NCBI RefSeq assembly: GCF_022811605.1
Contig: NZ_CP094533.1
Location: 1,984,001 to 2,048,000, forward strand
Source of the DNA: Agromyces soli
GTDB lineage: Bacteria > Actinomycetota > Actinomycetes > Actinomycetales > Microbacteriaceae
Direction of reading: 5' to 3'
DNA length: 64,000 nt
The translations under genes and the position numbers were made by a program. Within the stretch, counting starts at the first letter, position 1. Each line of letters starts with the position of its first letter. The notes below the pieces were generated by a model. The model had not been told where the DNA came from, did not search any database, and saw nothing but the letters and a program-made list of their open reading frames with translations. Shown one piece after another: positions 1-9,859 of this stretch.

Positions 1-1172
<1,172 letters not shown>

Positions 1173-1188
1173 CGGGGCATCCGGCATC

Positions 1189-1220
1189 CGGAGGGCGCGG
1201 TCTGCCGACCGCGCCCTCCG
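1189..1220 (+). terminator. Intrinsic terminator after guaA
   Basis: A perfect 14-bp inverted repeat (arms 1189-1202 and 1207-1220) closes on a TGCC loop 18 bases after the guaA stop. There is no long T-run, as is common in high-G+C actinobacteria. Confidence 0.8.
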
Positions 1221-1279
1221 TCGTGCTTCGGGCGCATCCGCTCTGGTCGTGACGTCCGTCCCCGGGCAGGATGGTCCGC

Positions 1280-2218
1280 ATGGCGAATGCGCGCACGAAA
1301 CTGACCGTCGTCGGCGCCGGCAGCGTCGGGGTGAGCCTCGCGTACGCCGCGCTCATCCGCGAGAGCGCCGCCGAGGTGGCGCTCTACGACATCGCCGCCG
1401 AGAAGGTCGAAGCCGAGGTGCTCGACCTCGCGCACGGCACGCAGTTCACCGGCTCGGCGGTCTCCGGCGGGGCCGATCCCGCCGTCGTCGAGGGCAGCGA
1501 CGTGGTCGTCGTCACCGCGGGCGCGAAGCAGCAGCCGGGCCAGTCGCGCATGGAGCTCGCCGCGACGAACGCCGGCATCCTCGAGCGGCTCATGCCGACG
1601 CTCCTCGAGCGGGCGCCTGACGCGGTGTTCGTGATCGTGACGAATCCGGCGGACGTGATGACGGTCGTGGCGCAGCGGGGGACCGGGCTGCCGGCCGAGC
1701 GGGTCTTCGGATCCGGCACGGTGCTCGACACCTCCAGGCTCAGGTGGCGGCTCGCCGAGCGCGCGGGCGTCGGCACCGCGAGCGTGCACGCCGACATCGT
1801 GGGCGAGCACGGGGACACCGAGTTCCCGCTCTGGTCGAACGCGCGCATCGGGCCCGTGCCGATCCTGGAGTGGCGCGGCGGCGAGCCGTTCACGCGCGAG
1901 GAGCTCGACCGCGTCGCCCACGAGGTGCGCGACGCGGCGTACACGGTCATCCGCGGCAAGGGGGCGACGAACCTCGCGATCGGACTCAGCGGGGCGCGCA
2001 TCGTCGAAGCCGTGCTCCGCGACGAGCACGCCGTGCTGCCCGTCTCGACCGTGCTCGACGGCGTCCGCGGCATCCGCGGGGTGGCGCTCTCGCTGCCCTC
2101 CGTGGTCGGGGCGCACGGCGCGCGCGTCGTCGCCGAGACGCCGATGTCGGGCGAGGAGGAGGCGCGCCTCGTCGCCTCCGCCGACGCCATCCGCACCGCC
2201 GTCGAGGCGCTCGGCTGA
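1280..2218 (+). CDS. ldh: L-lactate dehydrogenase
   Basis: NAD-dependent interconversion of pyruvate and lactate in the cytosol, 312 residues, a normal length for the family. The N-terminal Rossmann fold has VVGAGSVGVSLAY. The substrate loop reads KQQPGQSR, with Gln at the position that is Arg in malate dehydrogenases, which argues for lactate. GEHGDTEFPLWS holds the catalytic His. The ATG at 1280 has GCAGG nine bases upstream; an in-frame ATG at 1271 directly abuts that sequence and is less likely. Single gene, preceded by the guaA terminator and followed by the DGPF/sigma pair. Confidence 0.9.
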   Translation: MANARTKLTVVGAGSVGVSLAYAALIRESAAEVALYDIAAEKVEAEVLDLAHGTQFTGSAVSGGADPAVVEGSDVVVVTAGAKQQPGQSRMELAATNAGILERLMPTLLERAPDAVFVIVTNPADVMTVVAQRGTGLPAERVFGSGTVLDTSRLRWRLAERAGVGTASVHADIVGEHGDTEFPLWSNARIGPVPILEWRGGEPFTREELDRVAHEVRDAAYTVIRGKGATNLAIGLSGARIVEAVLRDEHAVLPVSTVLDGVRGIRGVALSLPSVVGAHGARVVAETPMSGEEEARLVASADAIRTAVEALG

Positions 2219-2337
2219 GCCGCGAGAAGATTCTCGAGAAGTTTTTCGCGCCCGTGTCGATCTGCGCGCTTCCCGTTCGACGCCATGAGTGAGAGGGTCG
2301 GAACCGGCCCCGATCGATCCGAACAGGAGACGGAATC

Positions 2338-2769
2338 ATGACCAAGTACATGCTGATCATGCGTGCGGACGAGCGCGGCGTCGCCGCCTACGAGGAGATG
2401 GACTTCACGGAGGTCATCGCCGCGATGGGGCGCTACAACGAATCGATGATGAAGGCCGGCGTGCTGCTCGCGGGCGAGGGGCTGTCCGATGCGAGCGAGG
2501 GCTTCGTCGTCGACTTCACCGGCGAGACCCCGCTCGTCACCGACGGCCCCTACGGCGAGATCAAGGAGCTCTTCAACGGCTTCTGGATCATCGAGGTGGG
2601 CTCGAAGGCCGAGGCCGCCGAGTGGGCGAGCCGGGCACCGCTCGGGCCCGGCGCGTTCCTCGAGGTGCGCCGGGTGACCGATGCCTCCGACTTCCCTGCC
2701 GACAATGAGTGGGTGCAGAAGGAGGAGGGCTGGCGCGAGGAGCAGGCTCAGCGGGCCGCACAGGCCTGA
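2338..2769 (+). CDS. DGPF/YCII-domain protein
   Basis: Small cytosolic protein of 143 residues with one YCII-like ferredoxin-fold domain. The family signature VTDGPYGEIKE is present at about residues 61-71. No enzymatic function is established for most members; genes of this family are recurrent partners of ECF42 sigma factors, and such a sigma gene follows 13 bases after the stop. The start has CAGGAGAC upstream at good spacing. The function is probably tied to the neighbouring sigma factor, as partner or target; that part is inference. Confidence 0.88.
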   Translation: MTKYMLIMRADERGVAAYEEMDFTEVIAAMGRYNESMMKAGVLLAGEGLSDASEGFVVDFTGETPLVTDGPYGEIKELFNGFWIIEVGSKAEAAEWASRAPLGPGAFLEVRRVTDASDFPADNEWVQKEEGWREEQAQRAAQA

Positions 2770-2782
2770 GCCGGGCGGCCGC

Positions 2783-4129
2783 GTGCACGACGAGACCGAG
2801 GAGCGCCGCATCGACGAGGAGTCGGTGCGGCGCTCCGGCGCGCCCGGCGAGGCATCCGCCCGGCCTCCAGCGGCCGACCCGGCCGCCGTCGCCGAGCGCG
2901 TCGCGGCGGTCTGGCGCATCGAGGCGCCGCGCATCGTCGGCGCGCTCACGCGCTTCGTCGGCGACTTCGCGCTCGCCGAGGATCTCGCGCAGGAGGCGCT
3001 CGCCGAGGCGCTCGAGCAGTGGCCGGCCGAGGGGGTGCCGCGCAACCCCGGCGCCTGGCTCACCGCGGTCGCGAAGCGCCGTGCCATCGACGGCTGGCGG
3101 CGGCGGGAGCGCTACGAGGAGCGGGTCGCGGCGATCGCGCACGACCTCGAGGCCGAGCGCGCGGCCGAGGCGGACGCGCCGCCCTACGACCCCGACCGGA
3201 TCGACGACGACGTGCTGCGCCTCGTCTTCGTCGCCTGCCATCCGGTGTTGAGCCGCGAGGCGCGCGTCGCGCTCACGCTCCGCGTCGTCGGCGGCCTCAC
3301 GAGCGAGGAGGTCGCACGGATGTTCCTCGTGCCTGTCGCGACCGTGCAGCAGCGCGTCGTGCGGGCGAAGAAGACGCTCGCCGACGCCGGCGTCGCGTTC
3401 GAGGTGCCGCCGCGGGCGGAATTGCCCGAGCGCCTCGACGCGGTGCTCGGCGTGCTGTACCTCATCTTCACCGAGGGGCACGCCGCGAGCGGCGGCGAGG
3501 ACTGGATGCGCCCGGAGCTCAGCCGCGAGGCGCTGCGGCTCGCCCGCATCGTCGCCGCGCTGCTGCCGCGCGAGCCGGAGGCGCAGGGCCTCGTCGCGCT
3601 CATGGAGCTCACGGCGGCGCGGTTCCCCGCGCGGACGGATGCCGACGGGGCGCCGATCCTGCTCGCCGATCAGGACCGTTCCCGCTGGGATCGCGGGGCG
3701 ATCGCCCGCGGCCGCGCGGCGCTCGAGCGTGCCGAGGCGATCGGGCGGGGGCGCGGGCCGTACGGCCTGCAGGCGGCGATCGCCCTCGAGCACGACCGGG
3801 CCGCCTCGGTCGAGGACACCGATTGGGCGGCGATCGTCGCCGTGTACGACGCGCTCGCCGAGCTCTCCGGATCGCCGGTGGTCGCCCTGAACCGCGCGGT
3901 CGCCGTGTCGATGGCGTATGGCCCGGCCGCCGCCCTCGCGCTCGTCGACGGACTCGCCGGGGAGCCGCGGCTGGCGCTCTCGCACCTGCTGCCGAGCGTG
4001 CGGGGCGAGCTGCTCGCCCGGCTCGGGCGCGAGGAGGAGGCGCGGGCCGAGTTCGAGCTCGCCGCCGAGCGCGCCCAGAACGCCCGGGAGCGCGCCGTGC
4101 TGCTCGCGAAGGCGAGCGGGCGGGACTGA
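2783..4129 (+). CDS. ECF42-like RNA polymerase sigma factor with long C-terminal extension
   Basis: Extracytoplasmic-function sigma factor of 448 residues, about twice the usual ECF length. Sigma region 2 is seen around VGDFALAEDLAQEALAEAL and region 4 around LTSEEVARMFLVPVATVQQR. The remaining ~230 residues are the helical, TPR-like extension typical of the ECF42/DUF6596 class, with the familiar VLYLIFTEGHAAS and ALNRAVAVSMAYGP segments. In ECF42 factors this extension is known to control activity instead of a classical anti-sigma factor. I chose GTG 2783, just after the DGPF gene stop; an earlier in-frame start would overlap that gene. Likely one operon with it. Confidence 0.88.
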   Translation: MHDETEERRIDEESVRRSGAPGEASARPPAADPAAVAERVAAVWRIEAPRIVGALTRFVGDFALAEDLAQEALAEALEQWPAEGVPRNPGAWLTAVAKRRAIDGWRRRERYEERVAAIAHDLEAERAAEADAPPYDPDRIDDDVLRLVFVACHPVLSREARVALTLRVVGGLTSEEVARMFLVPVATVQQRVVRAKKTLADAGVAFEVPPRAELPERLDAVLGVLYLIFTEGHAASGGEDWMRPELSREALRLARIVAALLPREPEAQGLVALMELTAARFPARTDADGAPILLADQDRSRWDRGAIARGRAALERAEAIGRGRGPYGLQAAIALEHDRAASVEDTDWAAIVAVYDALAELSGSPVVALNRAVAVSMAYGPAAALALVDGLAGEPRLALSHLLPSVRGELLARLGREEEARAEFELAAERAQNARERAVLLAKASGRD

Positions 4130-4176
4130 GCGGCGGACCCGGGGCCGCCGCAAGCGGGGGCACCGCTCGGAAAACG

Positions 4177-4208
4177 ACGAACGGGCCGCCCGAAGGCGAC
4201 CCGTCCGT
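4177..4208 (-). terminator. Intrinsic terminator of the Bax-inhibitor-like gene
   Basis: Read on the minus strand, this is a 14-bp stem (two G-U pairs) closed by a TTCG tetraloop and followed by CGTCGTTTT. It lies 21 bases past the stop of the gene at 4230 and also separates it from the convergent sigma gene. Confidence 0.8.
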
Positions 4209-4229
4209 GCAGTCGAGCTGCTGCTGCGG

Positions 4230-5033
4230 CTAGTCCCTGGCGATCGCGATGAAGCGCAGGATCTCGAGGTAGAGCCAGATGACCGTGACCATGATGCCGA
4301 AGGCGCCGGACCAGCCGTACTTCTTCGGGGCGCGATTGCGCACGCCCTGCTGGATCGCGTCGAAGTCGAGCACGAGCGAGTACGCGGCCATCAGGATGAC
4401 GAGCACACCGATGACGAGGCCGAGCGGGATGCCCATGATCTCGACGCCGCGGAGGCCCCAGGGGTCGGTGCTCACGCCGGTCCAGATGAGGATCATGTTG
4501 ATGAGCGAGAAGACCAGGTAGCCGACCATCGCGATGAGGAAGACCTTGGTGGCCTTCTTCGAGGCGCGCACCTTGCCGCTCGCGAACAGCGCGAGCGTGA
4601 CGCCGAAGACGGCGAGGGTGCCGAGCACGGCCTGCGCGATGATGCCCGAGTACTGGGTCTCGTAGATCAGCGAGATGCCGCCGACGAAGAGGCCCTGCGC
4701 GGCCGCGTAGGCGAGGATCAGCGCGGGCGAGGGCTCGCGCTTGAAGATGTTGACCATCGCGAGCACGAAGCCGACGATGGCGCCGACCCAGAACACCCAG
4801 GGCATGGTCGGCGTGAGGGCGAAGCCCGCGGCGGCGCCGACGAGCAGCACGCCGAACGAGGCGACGGTCTTCGAGATGGTGTTCTCGACCGTCATGACCT
4901 CGTTGTCGGGCAGCGTGGTCGGGCGGTCGTACATCTCCTGCAGCTGCTGGGCCGACACGTCCTGCGCTGCGGCCACCGCCCCCTGCTGGGAGAATGCGGG
5001 GTTCCGCGAGAAGGCGGGATTGTCGAGTGCCAT
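4230..5033 (-). CDS. Bax inhibitor-1/YccA-family membrane protein
   Basis: Integral membrane protein of 267 residues. After an acidic, soluble N-terminal ~70 residues (MALDNPAFSRNPAFSQQG) it shows about seven hydrophobic segments, and the C-terminal part DFDAIQQGVRNRAPKKYGW matches the actinobacterial Bax inhibitor-1/YccA-like family. Roles proposed for the superfamily include ion leak and membrane stress protection; none is proven for this subgroup. The start at 5033 has AGAGGA upstream; the frame runs open for 45 more codons upstream but those residues are not family-like. Monocistronic, with its own terminator. Confidence 0.85.
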   Translation of the reverse strand: MALDNPAFSRNPAFSQQGAVAAAQDVSAQQLQEMYDRPTTLPDNEVMTVENTISKTVASFGVLLVGAAAGFALTPTMPWVFWVGAIVGFVLAMVNIFKREPSPALILAYAAAQGLFVGGISLIYETQYSGIIAQAVLGTLAVFGVTLALFASGKVRASKKATKVFLIAMVGYLVFSLINMILIWTGVSTDPWGLRGVEIMGIPLGLVIGVLVILMAAYSLVLDFDAIQQGVRNRAPKKYGWSGAFGIMVTVIWLYLEILRFIAIARD

Positions 5034-5176
5034 GGACGGTTCCTCTGCTTTCGGCGTTCGTCGGGTGGAGGGGAATCCGGGCGCGGCTGCATACCGGATT
5101 CCTACGAATCTACCGTGTCCAGCCGTGACGACGCCGAGAATGGGCCGGAGATCATCCTCTGGTGCCATGCCGTCGC

Positions 5177-5182
5177 TACGCT
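5177..5182 (+). promoter_or_regulatory. -10 box TACGCT for the glycerophosphodiesterase gene
   Basis: TACGCT ends six bases before ATG 5189, so transcription would start at about the A of the ATG. There is no Shine-Dalgarno sequence, which supports a leaderless message. Confidence 0.45.
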
Positions 5183-5188
5183 ATGCGC

Positions 5189-6214
5189 ATGCTGGCAGAC
5201 ACCGCGGGCCATCCGCTCGTCATCGGACACCGCGGCGCCTCCGGCTACCGGCCCGAGCACACCCGTGCGGCCTACGAGCTCGCCTTCGCGCTCGGCGCGG
5301 AGGCCGTCGAGCCCGATCTCGTCGCGACGCGCGACGGCGTGCTGGTGCTGCGCCACGAGAACGAGATCTCCGGCACGACGGATGTCGCGAGCCGCCCCGA
5401 GTTCGCCGGGCGCCGCACAACGCGCGAGGTCGACGGAGTCCCCCTCACGGGCTGGTTCACCGAGGACTTCACCTGGGCCGAGCTCGCGACGCTGCGCGCG
5501 ACCGAGCGCCTGGGCGCGCTGCGCCAGACGAGCGCGAGCTTCGACGGCCGCTTCCCGCTGCTGCGGCTGCGGGATCTCTTCGAGCTGGTGGAGGATGCCG
5601 CCCAGGCGGGCGAGCGTCTCCTCCGCATCGTGGCGGAGTTCAAGCACGCGAGCCACTTCGCCGGCCTCGGGCTGCCGCTCGACGAACTGTTCGCCGCCGA
5701 GCTCGAGGCGGCCGGCTGGGGCAGAGGCGACGGGCGGCTCATCCTCGAGTCCTTCGAGCCGACGATCCTCGACCGCCTGGGCGATCGCGGCGTGCGCGGG
5801 GCTCGGGTGTTCCTCATCGAGGAGTCGGGCGCGTCATGGGACCTCGTGCTCCGCGACGGCGCGGCCGCGACGAGCTACGACGAGGTCGTGACCGAGGCCG
5901 GGCTGATGCGGCTCGCCGGCCGCTTCGACGGCGTGAGCGTCTCGAAGTCGCGCCTCGTCGGCGCCGCCAAGCGCCGCGGACCGCTGCACGGCGCGGAACT
6001 CGTGGATGCCGCGCACAGCGCGGGCCTCGCCGTCTACACCTGGACGCTCCGGCCGGAGAACCGCTTCCTCGCCCCGGCGTTCCGCCGCGGCGCCTCGCGT
6101 GCGCACTGGGGCGACTGGCTGGGGGAGTTCCGCACGATCATCGCCACCGGGGTGGACGGGATCTTCGTCGACCAGCCCGACCTCGGGGTCGAGGCGCGCG
6201 GCGAGCCCGGCTGA
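5189..6214 (+). CDS. Glycerophosphodiester phosphodiesterase family protein
   Basis: TIM-barrel phosphodiesterase of 341 residues, expected to hydrolyse glycerophosphodiesters to glycerol 3-phosphate and an alcohol. The N-terminal motif IGHRGASGYRPEHT carries the catalytic His-Arg and a Glu; AVEPDLVATRDGVLVLRH gives the metal Glu/Asp and the second His. The barrel continues to YTWTLRPENRF and GVDGIFVDQPD near the end, normal for the family. There is no signal peptide, so it is probably cytosolic. ATG 5189 is chosen because a -10 box sits just upstream; ATG 5183 and GTG 5162 are in the same frame. Confidence 0.87.
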   Translation: MLADTAGHPLVIGHRGASGYRPEHTRAAYELAFALGAEAVEPDLVATRDGVLVLRHENEISGTTDVASRPEFAGRRTTREVDGVPLTGWFTEDFTWAELATLRATERLGALRQTSASFDGRFPLLRLRDLFELVEDAAQAGERLLRIVAEFKHASHFAGLGLPLDELFAAELEAAGWGRGDGRLILESFEPTILDRLGDRGVRGARVFLIEESGASWDLVLRDGAAATSYDEVVTEAGLMRLAGRFDGVSVSKSRLVGAAKRRGPLHGAELVDAAHSAGLAVYTWTLRPENRFLAPAFRRGASRAHWGDWLGEFRTIIATGVDGIFVDQPDLGVEARGEPG

Positions 6215-6287
6215 GGGCTCGGTCTCCACAGCGCGGAGTCTGTCCACAGCCGGGGCGGATGCCTCGGCCCTGCGCTTCGCGTATCGC

Positions 6288-6293
6288 TAGGCT
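6288..6293 (+). promoter_or_regulatory. -10 box TAGGCT
   Basis: TAGGCT lies 37 bases before the ATG at 6331, whose own Shine-Dalgarno sequence is AGGAGGA. No convincing -35 box is visible. Confidence 0.45.
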
Positions 6294-6330
6294 GGGGCTC
6301 CCAGGCACGCCGGCGTCGACAGGAGGAACG

Positions 6331-7344
6331 ATGTCCAGCACTACACCGGGTTCCGATCCCGCCCAGGGGTCCGTCCCAGCTCCGGGCCCCGCGCCCGTGC
6401 AGCGCTCGCGCACTGCGCGGATCGCCCTCTGGCTCTCCATCGGCATGTTGGTGGCCGCGGCCCTGCTCGGCGGCTTCTTCATCATCGTCGGCGACCAGGC
6501 CAACGTCGCCGGGCGGGCGTGGCTCACGATGCTGCTCGTCGGGGTGTTCGCCGGCACCGTGCTGCTCGACACCACCATCGCCGACGGGCCGAACCGCTGG
6601 TACCTCGCGGCGTCGACCATCGTCAACGTGGTGCTCGTGGCCATCGGCCTGATGAAGGTGTGGAACGGCTGGCTGCAGCCGGCCGACACCGCCGACCCTG
6701 GCGTCTGGGCCGCGCAGATCGGCCGCTTCATCGCCGTCGTCATCCTGTTGCGGCTCGCGCTGCTGCTCACCCAGCTCTACGGGCTGCACTTCGTCGCACG
6801 GGCGAAGAAGACGGCCACGCGCATCTCCGGCATCGTCACGCTGATCTTCGTCTGGGCGACGGCGCTCGTGCTGTCTATCCCCTCGGCGTTCCCCGAGCCC
6901 GACTGGCCCGACTGGTGGTGGCGCACCGCGGGTGCCACCTCGCTCATCGCGGTCGTCGCCGCGGTCATCCCGCTGATCCTGCGCGCGTTCGAGCCCAAGG
7001 AGCCTCGCCCGGCGCAGCCCGCCTACGGCCAGCCGGGGTACGGCCAGCCGGGGTACGGCCAGCAGCCCCCGGTGCAGCCTGGGTACGGCCAGCCGGGGTA
7101 CGGGCAGCCGGGGTACGGGCAGCCGCCGGTGCAGCCCGGCTACGGCCAGCCGCCGGCGCAGCCCGGGTACCCCGCGCCGCCGGCGCCTCCCGGGTACGGG
7201 CAGCCGGCGACCCCGCCGCCTCCGCCGCCTCCCGGGTACGCGCAGCCGACGCCGCCGCCGCCCGTTCCGGGCCAGCAGCAGTCGACGCCGCCCCCGCCTC
7301 CTGCACCTGGGCAGCAGCCGCCCGCGCCGCAGCCGCCGGCTTGA
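6331..7344 (+). CDS. Membrane protein with YGQPG-repeat, proline-rich C-terminal tail
   Basis: I do not recognise a characterised family. The protein has 337 residues: a short Pro/Ser-rich N-terminus, about five hydrophobic segments between residues 27 and 220 (for example IALWLSIGMLVAAALLGGFF), and then about 110 residues of low complexity built from YGQPG units, later turning into PPPPPPGYAQP and plain proline runs. Such tails are common on small actinobacterial membrane proteins and are probably disordered and cytosolic. The ATG has an ideal AGGAGGA site seven bases upstream. It lies between a glycerophosphodiesterase gene and pcrA, with no obvious link to either. Confidence 0.75.
   Translation: MSSTTPGSDPAQGSVPAPGPAPVQRSRTARIALWLSIGMLVAAALLGGFFIIVGDQANVAGRAWLTMLLVGVFAGTVLLDTTIADGPNRWYLAASTIVNVVLVAIGLMKVWNGWLQPADTADPGVWAAQIGRFIAVVILLRLALLLTQLYGLHFVARAKKTATRISGIVTLIFVWATALVLSIPSAFPEPDWPDWWWRTAGATSLIAVVAAVIPLILRAFEPKEPRPAQPAYGQPGYGQPGYGQQPPVQPGYGQPGYGQPGYGQPPVQPGYGQPPAQPGYPAPPAPPGYGQPATPPPPPPPGYAQPTPPPPVPGQQQSTPPPPPAPGQQPPAPQPPA
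7023..7200 (+). repeat. Imperfect 15-bp coding repeats (YGQPG units)
   Basis: Repeats of the type TACGGCCAGCCGGGG encode YGQPG within the tail of the preceding membrane protein. Spacing varies because PPV and PPA codons are inserted between copies. Confidence 0.8.
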
Positions 7345-7375
7345 GCCCGCGGGGTCGGGTGTCGGCGGTCCCGCC

Positions 7376-7381
7376 TAGACT
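7376..7381 (+). promoter_or_regulatory. -10 box TAGACT for pcrA
   Basis: TAGACT ends nine bases before the pcrA ATG, giving a very short or absent leader. GGAGGG immediately before the ATG could also act as a ribosome site in a short leader. Confidence 0.45.
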
Positions 7382-7390
7382 TGGAGGGAC

Positions 7391-9859
7391 ATGACGCTGA
7401 TCCTCGACCCCGACGACCCGGCCGGCTGGCGCGAGGCCGATGCTCCCGTGCGCGACGGCGCCGGCAGCCGCCTCACCGACGGACTCAACCCCCAGCAGAA
7501 GGCCGCGGTCGAGTACCGTGGCCCGGCGCTGCTGATCGTGGCAGGCGCGGGGTCCGGCAAGACCCGGGTGCTCACGCACCGCATCGCGCACCTCATCGAG
7601 ACGCGCGAGGCCTGGCCGAGCCAGATCCTCGCGATCACCTTCACGAACAAGGCGGCCGCCGAGATGCGCGAGCGCGTGCAGGCGCTGCTCGGCGACAGCG
7701 CGCAGGGCATGTGGATCTCCACCTTCCACTCCGCCTGCGTGCGCATCCTCCGCCGCGAGGCCGAGTCGCTCGGGCTCAGCTCGACCTTCACCATCTACGA
7801 CTCGGCCGATCAGCGCACCATCCTGAAGCGCATCATCAAAGAGCTGAACGCCGACACGATGGGTTTCACCCCGGCCGGCGCCCAGAGCAAGATCTCCAAG
7901 CTCAAGAACGAGCTCGCCGACGTCGAGACGTACGCGCGCAACGTCAACACGAACGATCCGCAGGAGCTGACGTTCCTCGAGATCTTCCGCCAGTACACGC
8001 GCCGGCTCCGCGAGGCCAGCGCCCTCGACTTCGACGACCTGATCGCCGAGACCGTCTACCTGTTCCGGGCGTTCCCGAAGGTCGCCGCGCTCTACCAGCG
8101 GCGCTTCCGGCACATCCTCGTCGACGAGTACCAGGACACCAACCACGCCCAGTACTCGCTCATCCACGAGCTCACCCGCCCGGTCGAGCCCGAGATCGTC
8201 GCCGAACTCGACCAGCACGGCGTCCTCGTGCGCGGCCTCACCGACCGCAACGGCCGCATCCCCGGGGCATCCCTCACGGTCGTCGGAGATTCCGATCAGT
8301 CGATCTACGCCTTCCGCGGCGCCGACATCCGCAACATCGCCGAGTTCGAGCGCGACTTCCCGGGGGCGGAGGTCGTGCTCCTCGAGCAGAACTACCGCTC
8401 CACGCAGAACATCCTCTCCGCCGCGAACGCGGTCATCTCGAACAACTTCGACCGCAAAGACAAGAAGCTCTGGACGGCCGACGGCGACGGCGACAAGATC
8501 GTCGGCTACACGGGGTACACCGCGCACGACGAGGCGCAGTTCATCGCCGACGAGATCGAGGCGCTGCACCGCGACGGCGTCGCCTACCGCGACATCGCCG
8601 TGTTCTACCGCACCAATGCGCAGACCCGAGCACTGGAAGAGATCTTCGTGCGCTCGGCCCTGCCGTACCGCGTCGTCGGCGGCACCAAGTTCTACGAGCG
8701 CGCCGAGATCAAGGACGCCATGGCGTACCTCATCGCGGTGGCGAACCCCCTCGACGAGCTCGCGCTGCGACGCATCCTGAACACCCCCAAGCGCGGCATC
8801 GGGCCGGCGACCGAGACCGCGATCGCGAACTACGCCGAGCAGAACGAACTGAGCTTCCGGCAGGCCATGCGGCACGCGGGATCGCTCGGGCTCGGGCCGA
8901 AAGTCACCGGGGCGATCACCGCGCTCGCCGACGTGCTCGACGAGGCCGCGGCGATGCTCGTGCCCTCGCAGGCCGGCATCGACGCGGGCACCAACGAGGG
9001 CGCCGCGAAGGTGTCCGACGTACTCGTCCACCTCGTGCAGCGCTCCGGGCTCATCGACGCGCTGCGCAACAGCCGCGACCCGCAGGACGAGACCCGCGCC
9101 GAGAACGTCGACGAGCTCGTCGCGCAGACGCGCGACTTCGATCGCGAGAATCCGGGCGCGACCCTCGTCGACTTCCTCACCCAGGTCTCGCTCGTCGCGG
9201 CGGCCGACGAGATCGACGACGAGTCCGGCACCGTCTCGCTCATGACGCTGCACACCGCGAAGGGTCTCGAGTACCACGCGGTCTTCCTCACCGGCATCGA
9301 GGAGGGGCTGCTGCCGCACCAGATGTCGGCCTCCGAACCCGGCGGTCCCGCCGAGGAGCGGCGCCTGTTCTACGTCGGCATCACCCGGGCGCGCAAGCGC
9401 CTCTACCTCTCGCTCGCGATGAGCCGGGCCCAGTTCGGCGAGGTGGCGGTCGCGATGCCGAGCCGGTACCTGCAGGAGATCCCCGACGAGCTGATCGACT
9501 GGAAGCAGTCGCCCGGCATGGCCACGAGCCGGGGCGGCACCCAGCCCCGCGCGCTCAACGCCCGGCGTGGTTCCGAACGCTGGGGCGGCGGCTTCGAGTC
9601 GCGGCGCGACCTCGACCGCTTCAGCGTCACCCGGGCGCCGACGACGAAGACCGAGTGGGCGAACAAGGTCACCGGCACGGTGCGCGACAACGGCGACCTC
9701 ACGCTCGAAGCGGGCGACCGCATCCGCCACACCGACTTCGGCGAGGGGCGCGTCACCCAGGTGACCGGCGAGGGCACCAAGCGCATCGCGCACGTCGCCT
9801 TCGACACGGCCGGGCAGAAGAAGCTCCTCATCAAGATCGCCCCCATCGAGAAGCTGTGA
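7391..9859 (+). CDS. pcrA: ATP-dependent DNA helicase PcrA/UvrD1
   Basis: Superfamily 1A 3'-5' helicase acting in excision repair and replication-fork maintenance; 822 residues, near the family norm. Motifs in order: NPQQKAAVEYRGPALLIVAG with Walker A AGAGSGKTR, GFT-type TFTNKAAAEMRERV, VDEYQDTNHAQY (motif II), GDSDQSIYAFRGAD (III), QNYRST (IV), TLHTAKGLEYHAVF (V) and YVGITRARKRLYLS (VI). About 30 extra residues (from RPVEPEIVAELD to IPGASL) separate motifs II and III. The C-terminal ~80 residues end in a Tudor-like HTDFGEGRVTQVTGEG segment known to bind RNA polymerase in PcrA. The downstream gene overlaps by 4 nt. Confidence 0.95.
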   Translation: MTLILDPDDPAGWREADAPVRDGAGSRLTDGLNPQQKAAVEYRGPALLIVAGAGSGKTRVLTHRIAHLIETREAWPSQILAITFTNKAAAEMRERVQALLGDSAQGMWISTFHSACVRILRREAESLGLSSTFTIYDSADQRTILKRIIKELNADTMGFTPAGAQSKISKLKNELADVETYARNVNTNDPQELTFLEIFRQYTRRLREASALDFDDLIAETVYLFRAFPKVAALYQRRFRHILVDEYQDTNHAQYSLIHELTRPVEPEIVAELDQHGVLVRGLTDRNGRIPGASLTVVGDSDQSIYAFRGADIRNIAEFERDFPGAEVVLLEQNYRSTQNILSAANAVISNNFDRKDKKLWTADGDGDKIVGYTGYTAHDEAQFIADEIEALHRDGVAYRDIAVFYRTNAQTRALEEIFVRSALPYRVVGGTKFYERAEIKDAMAYLIAVANPLDELALRRILNTPKRGIGPATETAIANYAEQNELSFRQAMRHAGSLGLGPKVTGAITALADVLDEAAAMLVPSQAGIDAGTNEGAAKVSDVLVHLVQRSGLIDALRNSRDPQDETRAENVDELVAQTRDFDRENPGATLVDFLTQVSLVAAADEIDDESGTVSLMTLHTAKGLEYHAVFLTGIEEGLLPHQMSASEPGGPAEERRLFYVGITRARKRLYLSLAMSRAQFGEVAVAMPSRYLQEIPDELIDWKQSPGMATSRGGTQPRALNARRGSERWGGGFESRRDLDRFSVTRAPTTKTEWANKVTGTVRDNGDLTLEAGDRIRHTDFGEGRVTQVTGEGTKRIAHVAFDTAGQKKLLIKIAPIEKL

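Noticed and set aside
6222-6249. TCTCCACAG and TGTCCACAG resembling DnaA boxes
   Set aside because: Only two imperfect matches, far from dnaA/dnaN-type genes and without an AT-rich unwinding region. Probably chance.
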